From assembly GCA_026122225.1 (NCBI GenBank), contig JANEZZ010000522.1, forward strand, positions 620,001-684,000: a DNA stretch of 64,000 bases, read 5' to 3'. Shown one piece after another: positions 11,301 through 26,300 of this stretch. The notes beneath the pieces are model-generated. The model ran no database searches. It was given only the letters and a program-made list of their open reading frames with translations, and was not told where the DNA came from. The DNA is from Heloderma charlesbogerti (taxonomy: Eukaryota; Chordata; Lepidosauria; Squamata; Helodermatidae). Positions within the stretch are counted from its first letter, which is position 1, and every line of letters begins with the position of its first letter. Made by a program: the position numbers and the translations under genes.

Positions 11301-14300
11301 GGAAGGCCTCCTAACGAAAGGAACGCACATTTGCAGCCTGAATCTTGGAAGCAGAATTACACAAGCATTTCCTTATTTTGTGTATGTATTGTTTTTGTTT
11401 AACTGGACCTGGTTACAGAACATGGGTATATCTGGTACAGAATTGTGATCTTTTTTATTTGGTCATAATGCATATAGCCTTGACTATCTTGGTTTATCCT
11501 GAGTAATCCTTCATCCTCAGAGCTGTGTATACAAGGAGCTCTGCATATATTGGGACTATTGACGTCGAGCAAGAGGAAAGCACACTGTTCAGAATCCTTC
11601 CAGAATAATTAGGAAAACAGAATAATCTTTGCCTCAACCCATTTCCACCAGCTCTGAGGTTTCCATCCTCACCCACAATTCAATAATGTTTTTTTTTTTT
11701 TTGTGGCTCAGGACATACCTCCTCAGGAACCTGCAGAGAGAGAGAGAGAGAGAGAGAAAACATTTATTTAAGCTACTTTTATACTGCTTAATATCATGAG
11801 GTCTCTAAGTGGTTTACATAAGATACCATATAAAAGCCAATATAAAAATATAAAATACATGAAAAACATTACAGCAACAGTAAAACTGAGCAGTGCAGTT
11901 ACACATCAGGGAAAGCCTGAGTAAACAGGTGTGTCTTCAAGAGGCATTTAAAGTTTGCCATAGTTTCCATCTCTTGCACCTCTCATGGGAGAGTCTTCCA
12001 GAGAAGGCCTGCTCACATGCCATTACTTGATATAGGACAACCAACAAGGCCTCCTTAAAAGATCTCAGGTCGATTTGGTGTATATGGGGGAAGATGGTTG
12101 GCTAGGTATCCTGGTCCCAAGTTGTTTAGGGCTTTGAATGTCAACAACAAAACCTTGAACATGGCTCAATAGGTAATACGCAGCTAGTGCATTTCTTTTA
12201 ATGCAGGTGTAATATGTGTATAGCTAGGTGCGCCACTGAGCATCCTAGCTGCTACATTCTGCTCTAGCTGCAGAACCAGGCACAAGGACAGCCCCATATA
12301 GAGTGCATTACAGTAGTCTCATCATGAGGTCACTATCACATGGATCGCTGCTGCTAGGCTGTCCTATTCAGGAAGGGAATAGGAATCAGTGTCTGCTAAA
12401 CTCTGCTGCTGAAGAGAGGGATACCAGGAGGCCACATGGGTTACCTCATAGACTGCAAAGCCAATGGTGTGCATATCCCCTCCAACTCGGCGCTCCTTTC
12501 GCCGGTGTTTTTGCATCAAGGCCACTAAGAAGCTGCAAGCCATCTCATCATCCTCTGGGTCATCATCCTCTTCTAAGAGCTTGATCTTGAACTGTGGATT
12601 AATCCAGAATGTCGCTACAAGAGGAGAGGGAAGACTGCAGTGATACTTGGGAATCCCATTAGCAGAACAGAAATGAATGTTTGGTGGTAATCAGATTGAA
12701 GATCTGGTACATTATTTGTTCCTCTGCCCATTGGATCTGGACCCAAGGGAAATAGTTTTGTCATTTATTCTTCAGCAATACATTTATCCAACTCCCCATG
12801 ATCGGATGGTGGAATTATTGGCTGATAATCAACCACATATTACCTATATAGCAGCCCTATTTGCAGTGGCAGCCAAGAAGATATATTCCAGCTTTATCAA
12901 AAATTCAATAGCTCTAATTTATAAGTTTATGACTACCTTTTCTTTCCTCTCTGAGAATATGGATTATGGCAGTATGGCCAAATGTTTTAAGGCAATCCTG
13001 TACTCTGTTTAATTATATTAACCTTCGTTTCACTATTGAATCTTTTCATCAGCATTGAAAGAAAAGTGGGTAGAGGAAGGTTAGAAAGCTGCTATCACCT
13101 GGATGGTTCCTGCAGCCTCCAGCTGTACTGCCCCGGCGCCAGGTGCCCTCAAACAGGGTGGTGTGCCATCTGCTCAGCTCATCCTTGGTCAAAGCATCTG
13201 GAGAGAGGTTACAGATCTCTAGTCTGGAAAACTCACGCATAAAGTCTCGAAAAGACATCCTGCAGAGACAAAAAGCAGGGTGAGGCCATAGAGATGGGGA
13301 AAGAGCAGAAACAGACATGATGAAGCCAGTGCCACTCAAATGCTTTGGGAACCTTGAAGCCAAAAGAAAATGCCCACCATTGCTACTCTTGAACCACTTT
13401 TGTGGTACAAACACAAAAGGAGACAATTTTACAAGAACTGACAATAAATATTTCTGAATATGCTGCCACAGAGTTAGGAACCATAGAGGCACATGCATGT
13501 ATATGACCATACATATACTGATAATGAATAGTACCGTGAGTTTTGGAACTTACCAGAATTCACCATCTTCCATTTTCAGTTGCAGTTCCTCCCTCTGATC
13601 AGGATCCACTTCATTCCACTCAGAAGAGCTAAGATGGCAGCAGAAAGGCAGTTACAGTGTGCTTCCCCCACGCTGCTCTTTCCGATTTTATCCAAGAATA
13701 TCACCTCTAAGGAGTGGCAAAAGGCTGGCTCAAAGGGCTGTAGCTCAGTGACAGAGCACCTGCTTTTCATGCAAGAAGGTCCCAGAGTCAATCCCTGGAA
13801 TTTCCAGGTAGGACTGGGAAAGACTCTTGCTTGAAATCCTGGAGAGCCACTGTCAGTCGGGGTAAACCATACTAAATTAGATGGACCAACGGTCTGACTT
13901 GGTACAAGGTCCCTTACTTGATTTTCCATTCCTTGACGGCTCATAGCTACCGGTATGAACCGGTTCCATTGGAAAAAGACATTGTGTTTGAAGCGATATG
14001 GAAGTTCTCATATGCAATGGCTCACTTGCACATGCAAACCACCACCTGAACCCCAGGTCATCGTGCACATTTGTGAATCACTTTAAGTGCCACCTAGGGC
14101 CCATACTAGATGGGGTCCTTCTCAAATGTCATAGCCAATGCTGCTGCAGTACCATGTCAAACCCACCTATCACTCCAGGCTCCAGTCCACTCCACCTGAC
14201 CCCAGGGATTCCTTACGCGAATGAGCTGTTCCTGCCGCCCACGATGTTCCACCTGTCAAGAGATGAGACATCAGACAACCTACACACCTGGCTAAGCCCT

Positions 14301-17300
14301 TGAATGGGTCTCCACAACCCCATGAAGAGAAACTCACATTCTTAAATCCTGTGACGGAATAGGCATGACCTTTCACTAGCTTCTTGAAAGTAACTGCTTC
14401 CATGTCAAACGCACTTGTGATCTGAGAAGAAAAGGATATGTGGCGTTGGTCAACATGCTTAAAGTATCCTCTCCCCATTACATGCTTCTTGACACTCAGA
14501 GAAGGAAAACAAAACCAAATAACTGCTAAACATAATATACTAGCAGCAGACCACACCTTGGCCCTATTACTGCATCTGAGAAGCTTGACTGAAACGCCTT
14601 TTCAGAATGTCGAAGAGAATGCAAACACTCTTCAGTACCTGCTCCTTTCAAAAGGATATAAAGGTCATGGGTACTATCGCATCAGCAGAAAGACAGATGC
14701 TCAGTTTCCACAGATTCCACCTCTAAACCAGGAAAGGACTGCAGACAGTTCTGTGCAGCCTTTTGCTTCTGGATAGCTGTTATTTGGAAAACTGACTGAG
14801 ATCTCTGGATGAATGCCAATGGTAACACTGACAACATCTAGCTTTTCTTTTTAATTTCTACAGAGGGAAGATGAACTTTTTCACAGTTGAAGGCAACATT
14901 CTATAGAATAAGGGCCTTTCTGCAGTTAAGAATTCTATGGATTAAGTTCAAACTATTCACCAGTGTTAAGTGTTTGCCATATTTAGAATATGCAAATTGT
15001 GCAAAGTAAATGTGCTGGCAATTCAAAAGTGAGCCCTGGCCTTCCAGCATACAGGATATTCAGGATGTGGCCCTCATCTATTTATCTGGCCTACTCTGTA
15101 CTGCCTTCCTCCACAATGAAGTGGAGCAAAACAACAACAACAAAATAATGTATTTCAGCTCACAAATAAAAGTATACAATGCCACACTGTGAACAATGCA
15201 TGAGCAGGCATGCAGGGAAATGAGTATGGGGGAGGAAAAGCAACAGCTGGGATACTTGAGTTTGGGGCATTCTTCCCTTAGAACTTGGAGCCACTGTATT
15301 TATTATTTATTTATTTATTTATTGATTGCATTTATACCCCGCCTTTCTCCCTCTTGCAAGGAACTCAAGGCGGCTTACATTATCCTCCTCCTCACCGTTG
15401 TATCCTCACAACAACAACCCTGTGAGGTAGGTTGGGCTGAGAGTCTGTGACTGGCCCAAAGTCACCCAGTGAGCTTCCATGGCCAAGTGGGGACTAGAAC
15501 CCAGGTCTCCCGGCTCCCAGTCCGTCACTCTCACCACTACACTACACTGGCTCTCTTGTATCGAGCAGTGTGCACTTGTGTGATCTCTAATGGTATTTCC
15601 CCCTACTCATATTTTAAAAACACATACAGGGAAGTAGTCAAGAAATGGCGGAAGGCTTTGTAATGTGCAAATAATCAAATCAGAGTCTCCAAGATGTGTG
15701 TTTGGCAAACATCCCAGAACATAATTATTCAAGCTTGACTCTCAGACCAGCACTCACTTGATTATTTGCAAGTAACAAAGCTGCACACCTTTCCCCATTT
15801 TTCATGTCTGAGGGCAACATTATTTTCTTAATTTAAGAATCCAATTAAAAAGTAAAAGCAAAATGGAAGCTTGAACTGTATTTGGCCAAGGGAATGTTTT
15901 CAGTACACTTTCCAACCACAAGGGGGCACCACCCAAACGTCTCCCAGTTCACCCTAACTGTAACATAGACTTCAGCTAACATTGGGCCCATTCTGATATT
16001 CTACCCTGACCAATGTCCACTGACTGAATTCCTGTTGTGTTTACCCCTGGCCTCATGACAGACTTCCAAATATCAGAGCCAAATGAGGGAAGCAATCTGT
16101 TCCCCTTAATATTCCAAATCTGAAGCATTTAGTGAGCCCCTCTACTCCTTACGTCAATGGAGCATCCAAGCAGGGAGCCCCTCTCAAGAGCTTTGCAGAT
16201 GATCCTGGACAGGTCACGAGGCGGCTGCTTGAGATCGTACATTTCTGACACACCGCCTGTGAAGTCCTCAAAGCCCTCTGTGGTGCTGCCCCCTGACAGG
16301 GCCTCGTAAGAGCAGTTCAACCTGTAAGCCAGACAGAATTGGAGATAGAGGGGTTGGTAGGATAGCCTAGAAACTGCCTGCGGACCTGTAGAAAGCCCAG
16401 ATTTGGGGGGGGGGGGTGGAGATACAGAGTTAAAGAAGGGTAGAAACAAAGCCAGAATAGGACTTGCTGGAGAAACTAAAGGCTCCATCACACAGGTGGA
16501 GAATTCCACATTAACGCTGGTTCTTTTCCCATCCAGTATCATTGCAGGACTGGGTCATTCTCTTTAGATGGCTGTCCCCATCATGTTATTTTTCATTTCT
16601 TTCCTTCTCACAGGGTGTAGAGAACCACCCCCCACTCAGAGGCATCGCCACCTTTCCGCAAAAAAAAAAATACACATGTTTGGGGTGTAGCGAAAGCTCC
16701 TCCTTGGTCCCTGCCCCTTCCCTTACACGTTACTGGTGGATGGGGACTGACACGCAGACAGTCCGATCTTCCTGCCCCCCTCATGCCTCCCCGTTCAGTG
16801 TCTTTGACAATCTCTGCTGTTTACTCAGCTGTTTACTTGCTGGGAATGCACAGCAGGGGGGGCATCCCGGCAGATCGGAAGGCCGGCACACTGCTTTGCC
16901 AACCTGCTGCCTTGTTCAGAACGCTGCAGGCTGAAAATGGAAAGGATCCAAAGTGGTGCAGGCATGGGAAGGTGACACGTCACACAGCCCATCGTCACCG
17001 CCTTCGCCATCATGACCGCACCCCCAACAACCCAAAACAGCCACCCACAGCTGCCCACACACAGTGGTTCATTCTCACTAGGGCAGAAATACACGGGGAG
17101 GTCATGGAACTCCATTTGTGCATATTTGGAAAAATACCACTTTTTTTCGTTTGAGGAAAACACAGGATAGGTGGGTGGAAATGGTGGGATGATGACTGGA
17201 TAATGATGATGTCATGTAATGGACCCGTACAATTCAGTAAGTGGCCAATCATGAATGTGCAATAAACTGGAGGCGTAGAGATGCCCTAAAGCAGGATGCT

Positions 17301-20300
17301 GAACTTCTTTCAGCCCGAGGGCCAAATTCAATTTCTGAGAAGCCGCATTCTGAGCCGCATTCCAGTGGTGGGTGAAGCCAAAGGCAAAAGGGGCAGGACA
17401 AAATACCAGCGTATTTTCACTTATTGGCAGTAACTAAGCCTTAGGAGAGGCATTTCAAACTTTTAGAATGGGAAGGGATAATCATGCAAAAGCCAGGAAA
17501 CCATCAAATGATCAGCGGCCGGGGGGAACAAGATGAGGCCAGGGGAAGGAGGTATGGCCATCTGGGAAACCCCAGAGGGCTGGATTCGGCTCGCAAAGCC
17601 TGAGATTCAACATCCCTGAGGTAGGACCCACCTCCCCCTGAGCACTCAGCATAACTTGAACCGGGGCAGCACTCACTTGGCATACGCTTTTTCCAGCAGA
17701 GCACTCCAGAACTCTTGACACTCTGCCGAGTGCACAAATACCAGCTCTCCATCTTTGGTTGGTAGCCGGTCATCTATCACCACATCCACCCATTCACCAA
17801 ACTGCCAGATCTGAGGGATAAGAAACAGGAGGATAATGAGGTATGGCCAAGCCTTGTTAGTGGGGTTGGGGGAAAGGGAAGGTAGACATTAGGTCTGAAT
17901 AGGGCATCTGTCCCTTGAGCAATAATCCCATTTCTCAATCAAAATTTCCTTTGTTTGGGGCTTTAAGTTTTCCATAGCTCAGCATCCCACCTGTCAGTGA
18001 GAAAGGACTCAGTATGAAGCACTTCCTGTGGGAACGGTGAACCAACTTTTCCTTGACCTTACCTGGAAGTGGAAGATGCCAGCATAGTCTTCCTGGAAAC
18101 TCTGTCCATGGGGTACAACCCGGTGCAAAAGTTCCTCATTGAGAGTCAAGGAGCCAATGGCCGCCAACAACCAGCAGTCACCTGAAGAGCAGGGAAACAG
18201 AAGTCACTCCATTTCCCAGCAGATCTGGGTTCCAATATCCCCATTTCTATTCCAGCTTTTCAATACCAGTATGTTCCTCATTGCATCCCTCATTGCAAGG
18301 GAAAGCAACCTTGTTCCCTCCAGATGTTTTGGACTACAACTCCCATAATCCCTGACCACTGGCCATGTTGGCTGGAGTTTATGGGAGTTGGAGTCCAAAA
18401 CATTTTGAGGGCTCTGGGTTGCCTACCCCTGATTTATATCATCCTTATCAGACCACGTAGATATCTTCTCTTGCCTTGAGACAGATGAATGATGTCTGCA
18501 GATCACCAATACTGAAGATTCCACCCATTTTTCTGGTGAAGCATACAGAATCTATAAGCAAGGAAAGATAATCTCCTCCCCTATATCTCATTGTGATTGC
18601 CAAAATCAGGGAAGGAAGCTCTCTTAACCAGTATCTGTCTACTATGTATCCACAACATGAAATCAAGTAAGGAGATTTTTTGGTGGCTGCTCCATAAAGG
18701 CACAAACATTTTTTAAGGCATTACAAGACCATTTCCAGTTAGATAGCATCCAATATCTGGCATTAAGGCAGTCTTCGATTTAGCTGATCCCCCCCCGCCC
18801 AAATTTGGTCTCTGTTTTAAAGTGTGCCTTTTGTATGGTGCTAGCCAAAAACAACATTTAAAAAATGCTGTCTCTGTCCAATTAATCTCTGTTCTGCTTC
18901 AAAGAGGAATGCTTGCTCAGCCAGAATTTTGATGGAGTGTCCCTATGGTCTGGAGAAGTGACTGCACATACAGTTTGATCTCACAATAAACGGAAGCTCA
19001 GTGAGCCCTAGCATCTTGCCATCGAGACTGAAGGCCCTGAGAGACACGGGAAGAGGGACCCAGCCAGCTTGTAGCAAAGCCCCCAAAGCTCCTGTCGGTC
19101 AGGAAAACATGTTTCCTTCCCTCCTCCTTAATATACACTAGGCAGTTGTGTGGAAGAAACAGTGCAGCTACCAACAGGTGAATAGAATCATCAGTAGATA
19201 TAGGGCTGTCATTGTCCATCTTGTACAAGACTCTGGTTCCATTAAGAGCTCCACAGGAGCAGTTTCTCACTTCACAGCACTGGGGAAGTCCTCAGCTGTT
19301 GAACTTCTCCATGCTACACAGTGATTAATGGCTCAGGAGCCCTTTCAGACTGGTAGCCCTGAGGGAGGATTAAGGAAAGGAAGGAAGAAAGTTGCTGTCC
19401 ACAATGGGTCTAACTGTGAGACAGAAGTATGGGAGTGCAGGGGGGGCAGAACCTAAGGAAAGGGAAGAACGCCACAGAGTAGGCTTAGGTTGATAAGATG
19501 GAAGGCTATCCAAGACATGACAGGAATACAATTAGCATGCTGATTTTTGAAATTATATGGGCAGTATCTAATGGTGACATTCCGCGAATTCAAATAACAC
19601 CAACGGAGCTCTGCCAAATCTTTCTGGTTGTGCATTACACTTGTGCAATTGTTTGTGCAAACAAAATGTGCAACTGCTTGCACAACTGTAACTTTAGTTG
19701 GATTCTTCTCTTGCACATAGTTCGGAACCTAATTTGTGCTAGTGCAGTGTTATTTGCATTAGTGGAATGACACAGTTGGATATTGCCTGCAATAGCCTCC
19801 AGAAAGCAGGGGGTGGGGGTAGAATAGCGGAATCAAACCATGGAGTACGGGGAGGGAGCAGTTAACCCTTCCTCTCATGCTATGGGTAGGGCCAATGGGA
19901 GCTTCCCTCCTCGGGTGAATAGCAGCTTTAGGGAGCAATTTTCATCAGGACCACAGTATGGAAGGGAAGGGTTAAATACCTCCTTCCCAGATGCCAAGGT
20001 CCAGATCTGCTTCCCCCTCCCCTTGCAGCTGCAAATTAGATTTTAATAACATAAGAAGAGCCATGCTGGATCAGACCAAGGGTCCATCTAGCATTCAGTC
20101 CAGCATTCTGTTCACACAATGGCCAACCAGCTGCCCACGGGAAACCCACAAGCAGGACATGAGTGTAACAGCACTCTCCCACCCATGTTCTCCAGCAACT
20201 GGTGTACATAGGCATACTGTGCCTCTGACACTGGAGGTAGCATATAGCCATCAGGACTAGTAGCCATCGATAGCCATCGATTTAAAAAAGCTATTTATTT

Positions 20301-23300
20301 GATTTGTACCCCGCCTTTCTACCAAGAAAGATGACACTGAAGGGGGCTTCAAATCACAAATAAAACTTGATTAAAACAATAAAAACAAATGTATTCAAAC
20401 ACAATTAAAAAACACAACAATAGAATAAAACCTGCACCTAATCCAACAGACCCGCTTACACACCAAAGGCCCCTTTAAATAAAAAGGTCTTTATTTAGCC
20501 AGTTTGGCCAACAACTGATGATGCCAAGGGGAAAAAGCACATGGGACAAGGGTGGCGACCCCTGGGAGCTCCCTAAATGTAAATGCCCCAGGCTTCCTAT
20601 GTTTTATCTTCTGTACTTTTAACAGCTCTTGGAGAAGGCAAAGGCTGGACAGCTGCTGTTTCAGAGTTGCAGTGATGGGAAAACCACACCAGCTTTCAGA
20701 GCTCTCCAAGAGGGACAAAGGCCTTGCCTTGTATGGCAAGCAACAATCCTAACAATCCTGGAGAACAAAACCCACACTGTGCCAGCATCACCAGAGCAGG
20801 TCTAATGGCACAGGTCTCCTCTTCCTTGTGGATCACCACCCTGATTGCCAAGATGGAAATAACTGTTTAAACAAAGGCCCCTCCCTTCAGCCATCTCGAC
20901 AGGCTACATTATAGTTGTTACCCCATTTCCCCGATAAGAGTTTCTGTGCAGATAGCACCTCTGCCTATTGAATCTCTGCCTGGTATGCAGCTGTTTATAG
21001 CATAAAGTAAGAAGGTAGATGTAGCAATGAGTCTCTGAAGCTGGTAGGACTGAGCTACCTGGGCTGGGAGGAAAATCTGCCTCTTCTATCAGATGTCTTA
21101 ATGCTCTTCAGTCCACAAACTTTCATCTTTTTTTCCAGTTCTCACACTCACTCACACTCATCTCTTTGTGCAGTTACTTGTACTATAGTAATAGCCAAGA
21201 GTGGGGCTGGGACTTCCCTGGTTAAGATCTCACCTCAACCAACTTCAAACCATGGTACACAGCTCTGGATTGTTTCCTTTAAACATAGTTAAGACTAGCC
21301 ACAGTTTGCCTAGGTTCAGACAGAACAAGCCACCAGCTAGTTGAAAGCAGAAGCAAAAGCTCCAATCTCCTCCTCGCAGCTGCGCCAGAGAAGAGGGGAG
21401 TGCACCAGCCCAAGGCTCACACCTATAAAGCTAAAATGTAGTTTAGCATTATGTCTGGACCAGATTGGATATTTCTTGTGTGCTCAGACAAGGATTATTA
21501 TTCTAGGACTACAACAGAAGATAAACATGCCCCTAAACTCACACTTTCTGGAAGGGAAGAAAACATTTCCTTTGGCGTAGCATCAGGAAAGGCAAAATCT
21601 TTCCGCATTTGCCATCAGTCCTGTAACCTGCTAGTGTACTAGACTAGCATGCTTTGCTCCCTGGTCTTGGTTTTCCCCTTTAGGGTGCTTCCAGACAGAG
21701 GCTTTGGAGAGTGATAGGTGTAATGTATTCTTGTTCCTGTCCTGTGCAGTTTTTGAGGGATCTGTGCCAATTCCACACTGATGGTGCTTTTAATACCTTC
21801 TTATCCTTCTTCCATGGCTAGCATTGCATGGCCCCTTCCTCCAATCTCCATACCCTTTCCCTGCTTCTAGTCTCTAATCCAGGGATAGGGAACCTCTGGC
21901 CTGGGCCCATCTGGCCTGTGGGGCCTCAGGCGAGGCTCCTCCCCCTCCTTGAAGCCCCTCCCCCCAGAAGGGAGAGGAGCGGGAGAGCAACTGAGCTGGT
22001 GCTCAGTCCTCTTCACTCCTCTGTTGGAAGGCAATGGACGAAAGGGGACTGAGCTGGCCCAGCTTCGCTCCTCCCCTTTGCTACACAAGGAATGCAAAGG
22101 AGGACCAAAGCAGGTTCCTACAGAGAAATGCAGCAGCAATTTCCTGCCTCTCTCTGCACAGAAAAACTTCCCTATGACATTAGGGAGATGGGCTTTGAGA
22201 GGGAGAGTTCGCCCCCTGACATCACGTGGCTTCCAGGGGGTGAGTCAGACAGGAATATGGCCCCTGGGGCTGAACTGTTCCCCAGCCCTGCTCTAATCCA
22301 ACCTAATCCAATAATCTAATGGGTGGGGACGGGGAGAGAAATCAAAGATCTGTTAAACCTGGCTATTAAAAGCAGAATAACATTTGCAATATAGCCAGGT
22401 ATTCACTGAATGTGAACATGCTCGGGACAGATTTGGGTTTTATGGTGCAGAATACAGGCAGCCATAACTATACCGGGGTGTGTGTGTGAGAGAAAGAGAG
22501 AGATTGCTAAATAGGGTGAGAAGAAAAGCCTCCTGTTCTCAGCATCTGTGACAGTAGGGTCTTTGTGAGTTCCATGTGGCCCTCCTACACATCCAATCTC
22601 TTCAACTAGATAGGGCTGCCATCTTTAATTGTGGATGAAAGCCCATCAGGTCCACCTGAAAACGCATGCAGAGCTTTTGATTTGTTGTCTCCCTGCGTGG
22701 TGATGGGGAAAATTTTGTAGCCTATTCCACATCTTGTTGTGTAGGGGGAGAGAACTTCATTTCCTCCTCAATGATTTCCCCAATTGTTGCCCCTTTTCCG
22801 CTGCTCCATACAAACGTAGAATGCAGACTATTTACATTTGTTTATGAAGCAAGAGAAAAGGGGCTGCAGCCAAGAAATATTGTGGTTGTGGGGATAGACA
22901 GAATGTCATAATTTCTGTAAAAAGTGTGCAACTGCATTACCCCTTAGGAATTTCCCTGATTAGTCTGAACACTGTAGGTTGTCGCTGCCCTAAGCAGCCA
23001 CCGGTACTGCCTAATGGACCGGGCCAGCCCTAAATGCATGAAGGGTTTAGCAGCAAATGAAGTAGTAAAGTTTGGATTTAGTTGCCACCAGGTGGTCAAT
23101 AGCCTAGCTTATGGCTTCTCCCCCCTGACCATTCAAGACTTACCAGGGGATGATCCGCAGAATTATCAAGCACCCCAATTCTGACCTGTTTTTACCCAGC
23201 TGCATACCTCCCTCCTCTCCCTTCTCCAATTCAAGGGATAAATACACATTACTCACCCAGGGCACCTTGGCAGATATCTGTCCTTGTAGCACCGCCAACA

Positions 23301-26300
23301 ATAAACTGAGGGTCATCCACAATTTCCTGTACAGGGGATCAAAAATGAAACAAGTTGTTGGCGGGACCTTCACCATTTTCATAAAAGCATAATGGAAAAC
23401 CTTGGTTGCTGGAGCATTAAATACAACATGAAAGAAACATAATTAACAGGAGACAATAACGACTGTCATTGCTCAAAGTGATAAGGTATTCCCTATTTCT
23501 CTCTCTCTATACTCTCCCTATATTTTTATTCTCTTTTCCTCTTTCTGTCCTTGCCATTTTCTTTGTTCTCTTTTCTTGTGCAAGGGGCTGTCCCAATTGT
23601 ATTTTGGAAGTGTTTTAAAAAAACAACAACCAACCTTGGCCTGCTGCAACTTTATTTTCCTTGATTTTACTTTGTGAGAATACAATATAGAAGTGCTTTG
23701 CGGAGGGCCTGTTTTTACAATCCTAATGTAAAAGGCTTGACCAGTCCTAACACACAAGAACATTTTTTTCTTTTAAGCCAGCTGAGGTTAGGAATAATGT
23801 CTAATGCATTCAGGGTAAAATCCTATTGCATGTTTAGACAGAAAAAAGTCCTACAACTCCCAGCATGCCCCAGCAAGCGTGCCCTTATGAAAGCTCATGG
23901 CATAAAACGGGAGTCTATATTGGAACACTTCTTATGTTTAGTTTGGTATTGAAGCACAACAATGAATAGTTGGCATCAGAGCTCCATGGAGTCTGGAAGC
24001 TGCTGTGGTCCAGACTCTTTAAAAGACCCACCCCCCTCCTCCTGAGCCATTTGCCAAATAAGCGTTTGCTCCAGAATTCCTTGCAAAGCCACAAATGGCT
24101 CTGGGACCCAATGGGGCACTCACCTAGTTTGCACCCACACCAATCATGCCTCCATCTGTTAACCTCTTGGTCAGTCATGGATCCTTCCTAAGGTGTCAGA
24201 GGGCCCCCAGAATGCTGAAGCCAGCACTGCAGAACTGTGCATTTGGGAGCAGTTCACCCCAAAGAAAACATAATTCAGGGAGGTTCAGGTGCCCCCCTCA
24301 CATATTCCAAGAAGGAGTGAAGGTGTTGTGGGGCCATCTAGGTTAGACCTGTCCCCCCATCCACACATACCAATGTAGAGCTCCACCATACAAGGGAAGG
24401 GGATTCTGCTTGGCTCAGGATCCTCCCTCAAGAAGAGGAGCTCTAAGCACTTTTGTTGGTGTATGTGTAGGGCTCTTTCTCAGACACAGCTTGTGGATGT
24501 GCTGGTGGAGGATCATGGTTGCCAGGCAGAACCCTGCATCCCTCTTATGTGAGGGCTGTTCTTCTGAACACCCATTTTGACATGAATAAATTCCAAGCCA
24601 CAATCACATATTTACATGATATGAAAAGTGCAGTGCACAAGGGTCCTGGTTTGGCCACCTTATGTCATGAATGCAAATAGGGGATGCGCATTAGCTACTC
24701 ACTGATTTCCTAAAAAGGTTAGTGTGGGGGACCCTTCGGACTACTTCACAACTTACAGTCTTCCCACGTGGAAAAGCTGCAGTGAAACTCAAGAAAAATG
24801 AAACTCATCTGTAGACCATTCACACACGTGAATATTTCACTATGCATATACACACTGAGGAGTCACAACTGAGGAGGGTATACCAAGCGTAAATGCAGCA
24901 AAAATGTGTGTGCAGTCACCACCACATGAGACAATCTAGACATGAATTTCACATTCATTAAGGGCAGGAAGAGTGCAATGTGAAAAGCAACTCTTAGTTT
25001 CTACACTGCCACAACACACTTTTTGGTGTTGCTATCGACTGGCCCATGTATCACTGAAAACATCCAACAGAGACAGAAACTATATAGTAATCAACTGAAA
25101 CATGTCGATATATTTCAGCATATTGACTCTGCTTCTGTGGGAAAGAACATATACACAAAGGCAGCAGACATCAGGAACAAAGGGTGGATACAATTTAATT
25201 TTGCACATTTACTACAATGGAGACTGACGGGAGAGCCCTAGTAGAAAAGAAACTCTCAACAAACAAGGGCCTTTTCAGTTGCAGCATCCCATTTACACAA
25301 TGCTGTCCCCAAGAACGCTTCCCTATTGCCAACTGCATTGTGGTTTTGGTGCCAGTGAAGACAGGTTTTTTATCAAGGTATTCCAGCAGAGAATGTGGAT
25401 TGATTGACTGAACAGGGTTTTAGCGGCTTTGCTGAATTTTTACTGTCATTCTGCTTGGCGTTTATTTTAATAGCGTTTTATAAATTGTTTTATATTATAT
25501 GATATTTTATTTGTATCATACCTGGATAATTCTTTTTTTTTTTTTGAAGGGCAGCCTAAAAGTCTTTTAAATATAAATAAATAGGCATTCATAGCAAGAT
25601 TGTGTATAGCTATAGGCCAGGGCAGAAAAAGTAGTGGTGCAAAAGACTCTGTACTATTAGAAAATTAGAAAGATGATAATTCAGTTAACTATGTGACTAT
25701 TTTAGGGAGTCATAATGAATCTAACAGCTTCACAATATTGTTCCTCTGTGGCATATGCCCTTGTTCAGAGGTTCTCTCAAAATATGTTATCAGCATACAG
25801 GCAACCCCAGGCTACTGGTTTAATTCAATGTACTCAGATCCCTCACACAACAAGATGCCGCCTGACAGCAAGATTAAGAGCAATCCTTCGTCCACCAGAC
25901 AGCATCTGAGGGGGCATGGGATAGTTCAGTTTGCTGGCTCCAAGCTCGGAGCCAGGAAGCCGTGCTTCCCGCTTCCTCCCCACCCTCCTCATAGCCAGTG
26001 CAGAGGGAACTGCACCGGCTACCTCTCCACGCTCTGAAAACAGGGCGTGGAGATGGGGAAAAGGGGGCGTTCCTGAGGGTGGGGATGGGAGGAGACTGGG
26101 GCGGCTGTGTTATGCTGTTTCCTATGGCCGCCCCAGCCTCCTGCCCTCCCCCTCTGAAGTGCTGCTGCAAGATGAGTGAAATCACCCGTCTAGCAGAAAT
26201 GCAAGGCAGCTGGAGTGGGGAGCCGCCTATCTCCTCCCGCCCTGCATTGGATATTCAGCAGCCTCTGACTTTGGAGGCTGCCAGCTATCTGGATAGGATT

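Larger units (their letters stand above)
18182..23256 (-). other. CAPN11: CAPN11 intron 2
   Basis: A 5.1-kb intron with a palindromic element (18297-18430), a CR1 tail (20046-20278), an AT-rich repeat (20285-20470) and a GC-rich stretch at about 21880-22290. No exon of another gene is recognised. Confidence 0.7.

Noticed and set aside
12677..13012. 111-codon plus-strand open frame as a host gene
   Set aside because: The text resembles the end of a LINE reverse transcriptase and sits antisense in a calpain intron.
13738..13810. Possible tRNA gene (A and B boxes)
   Set aside because: No cloverleaf acceptor stem; the same sequence recurs at 57842 with a conserved non-tRNA body. It is a SINE head.
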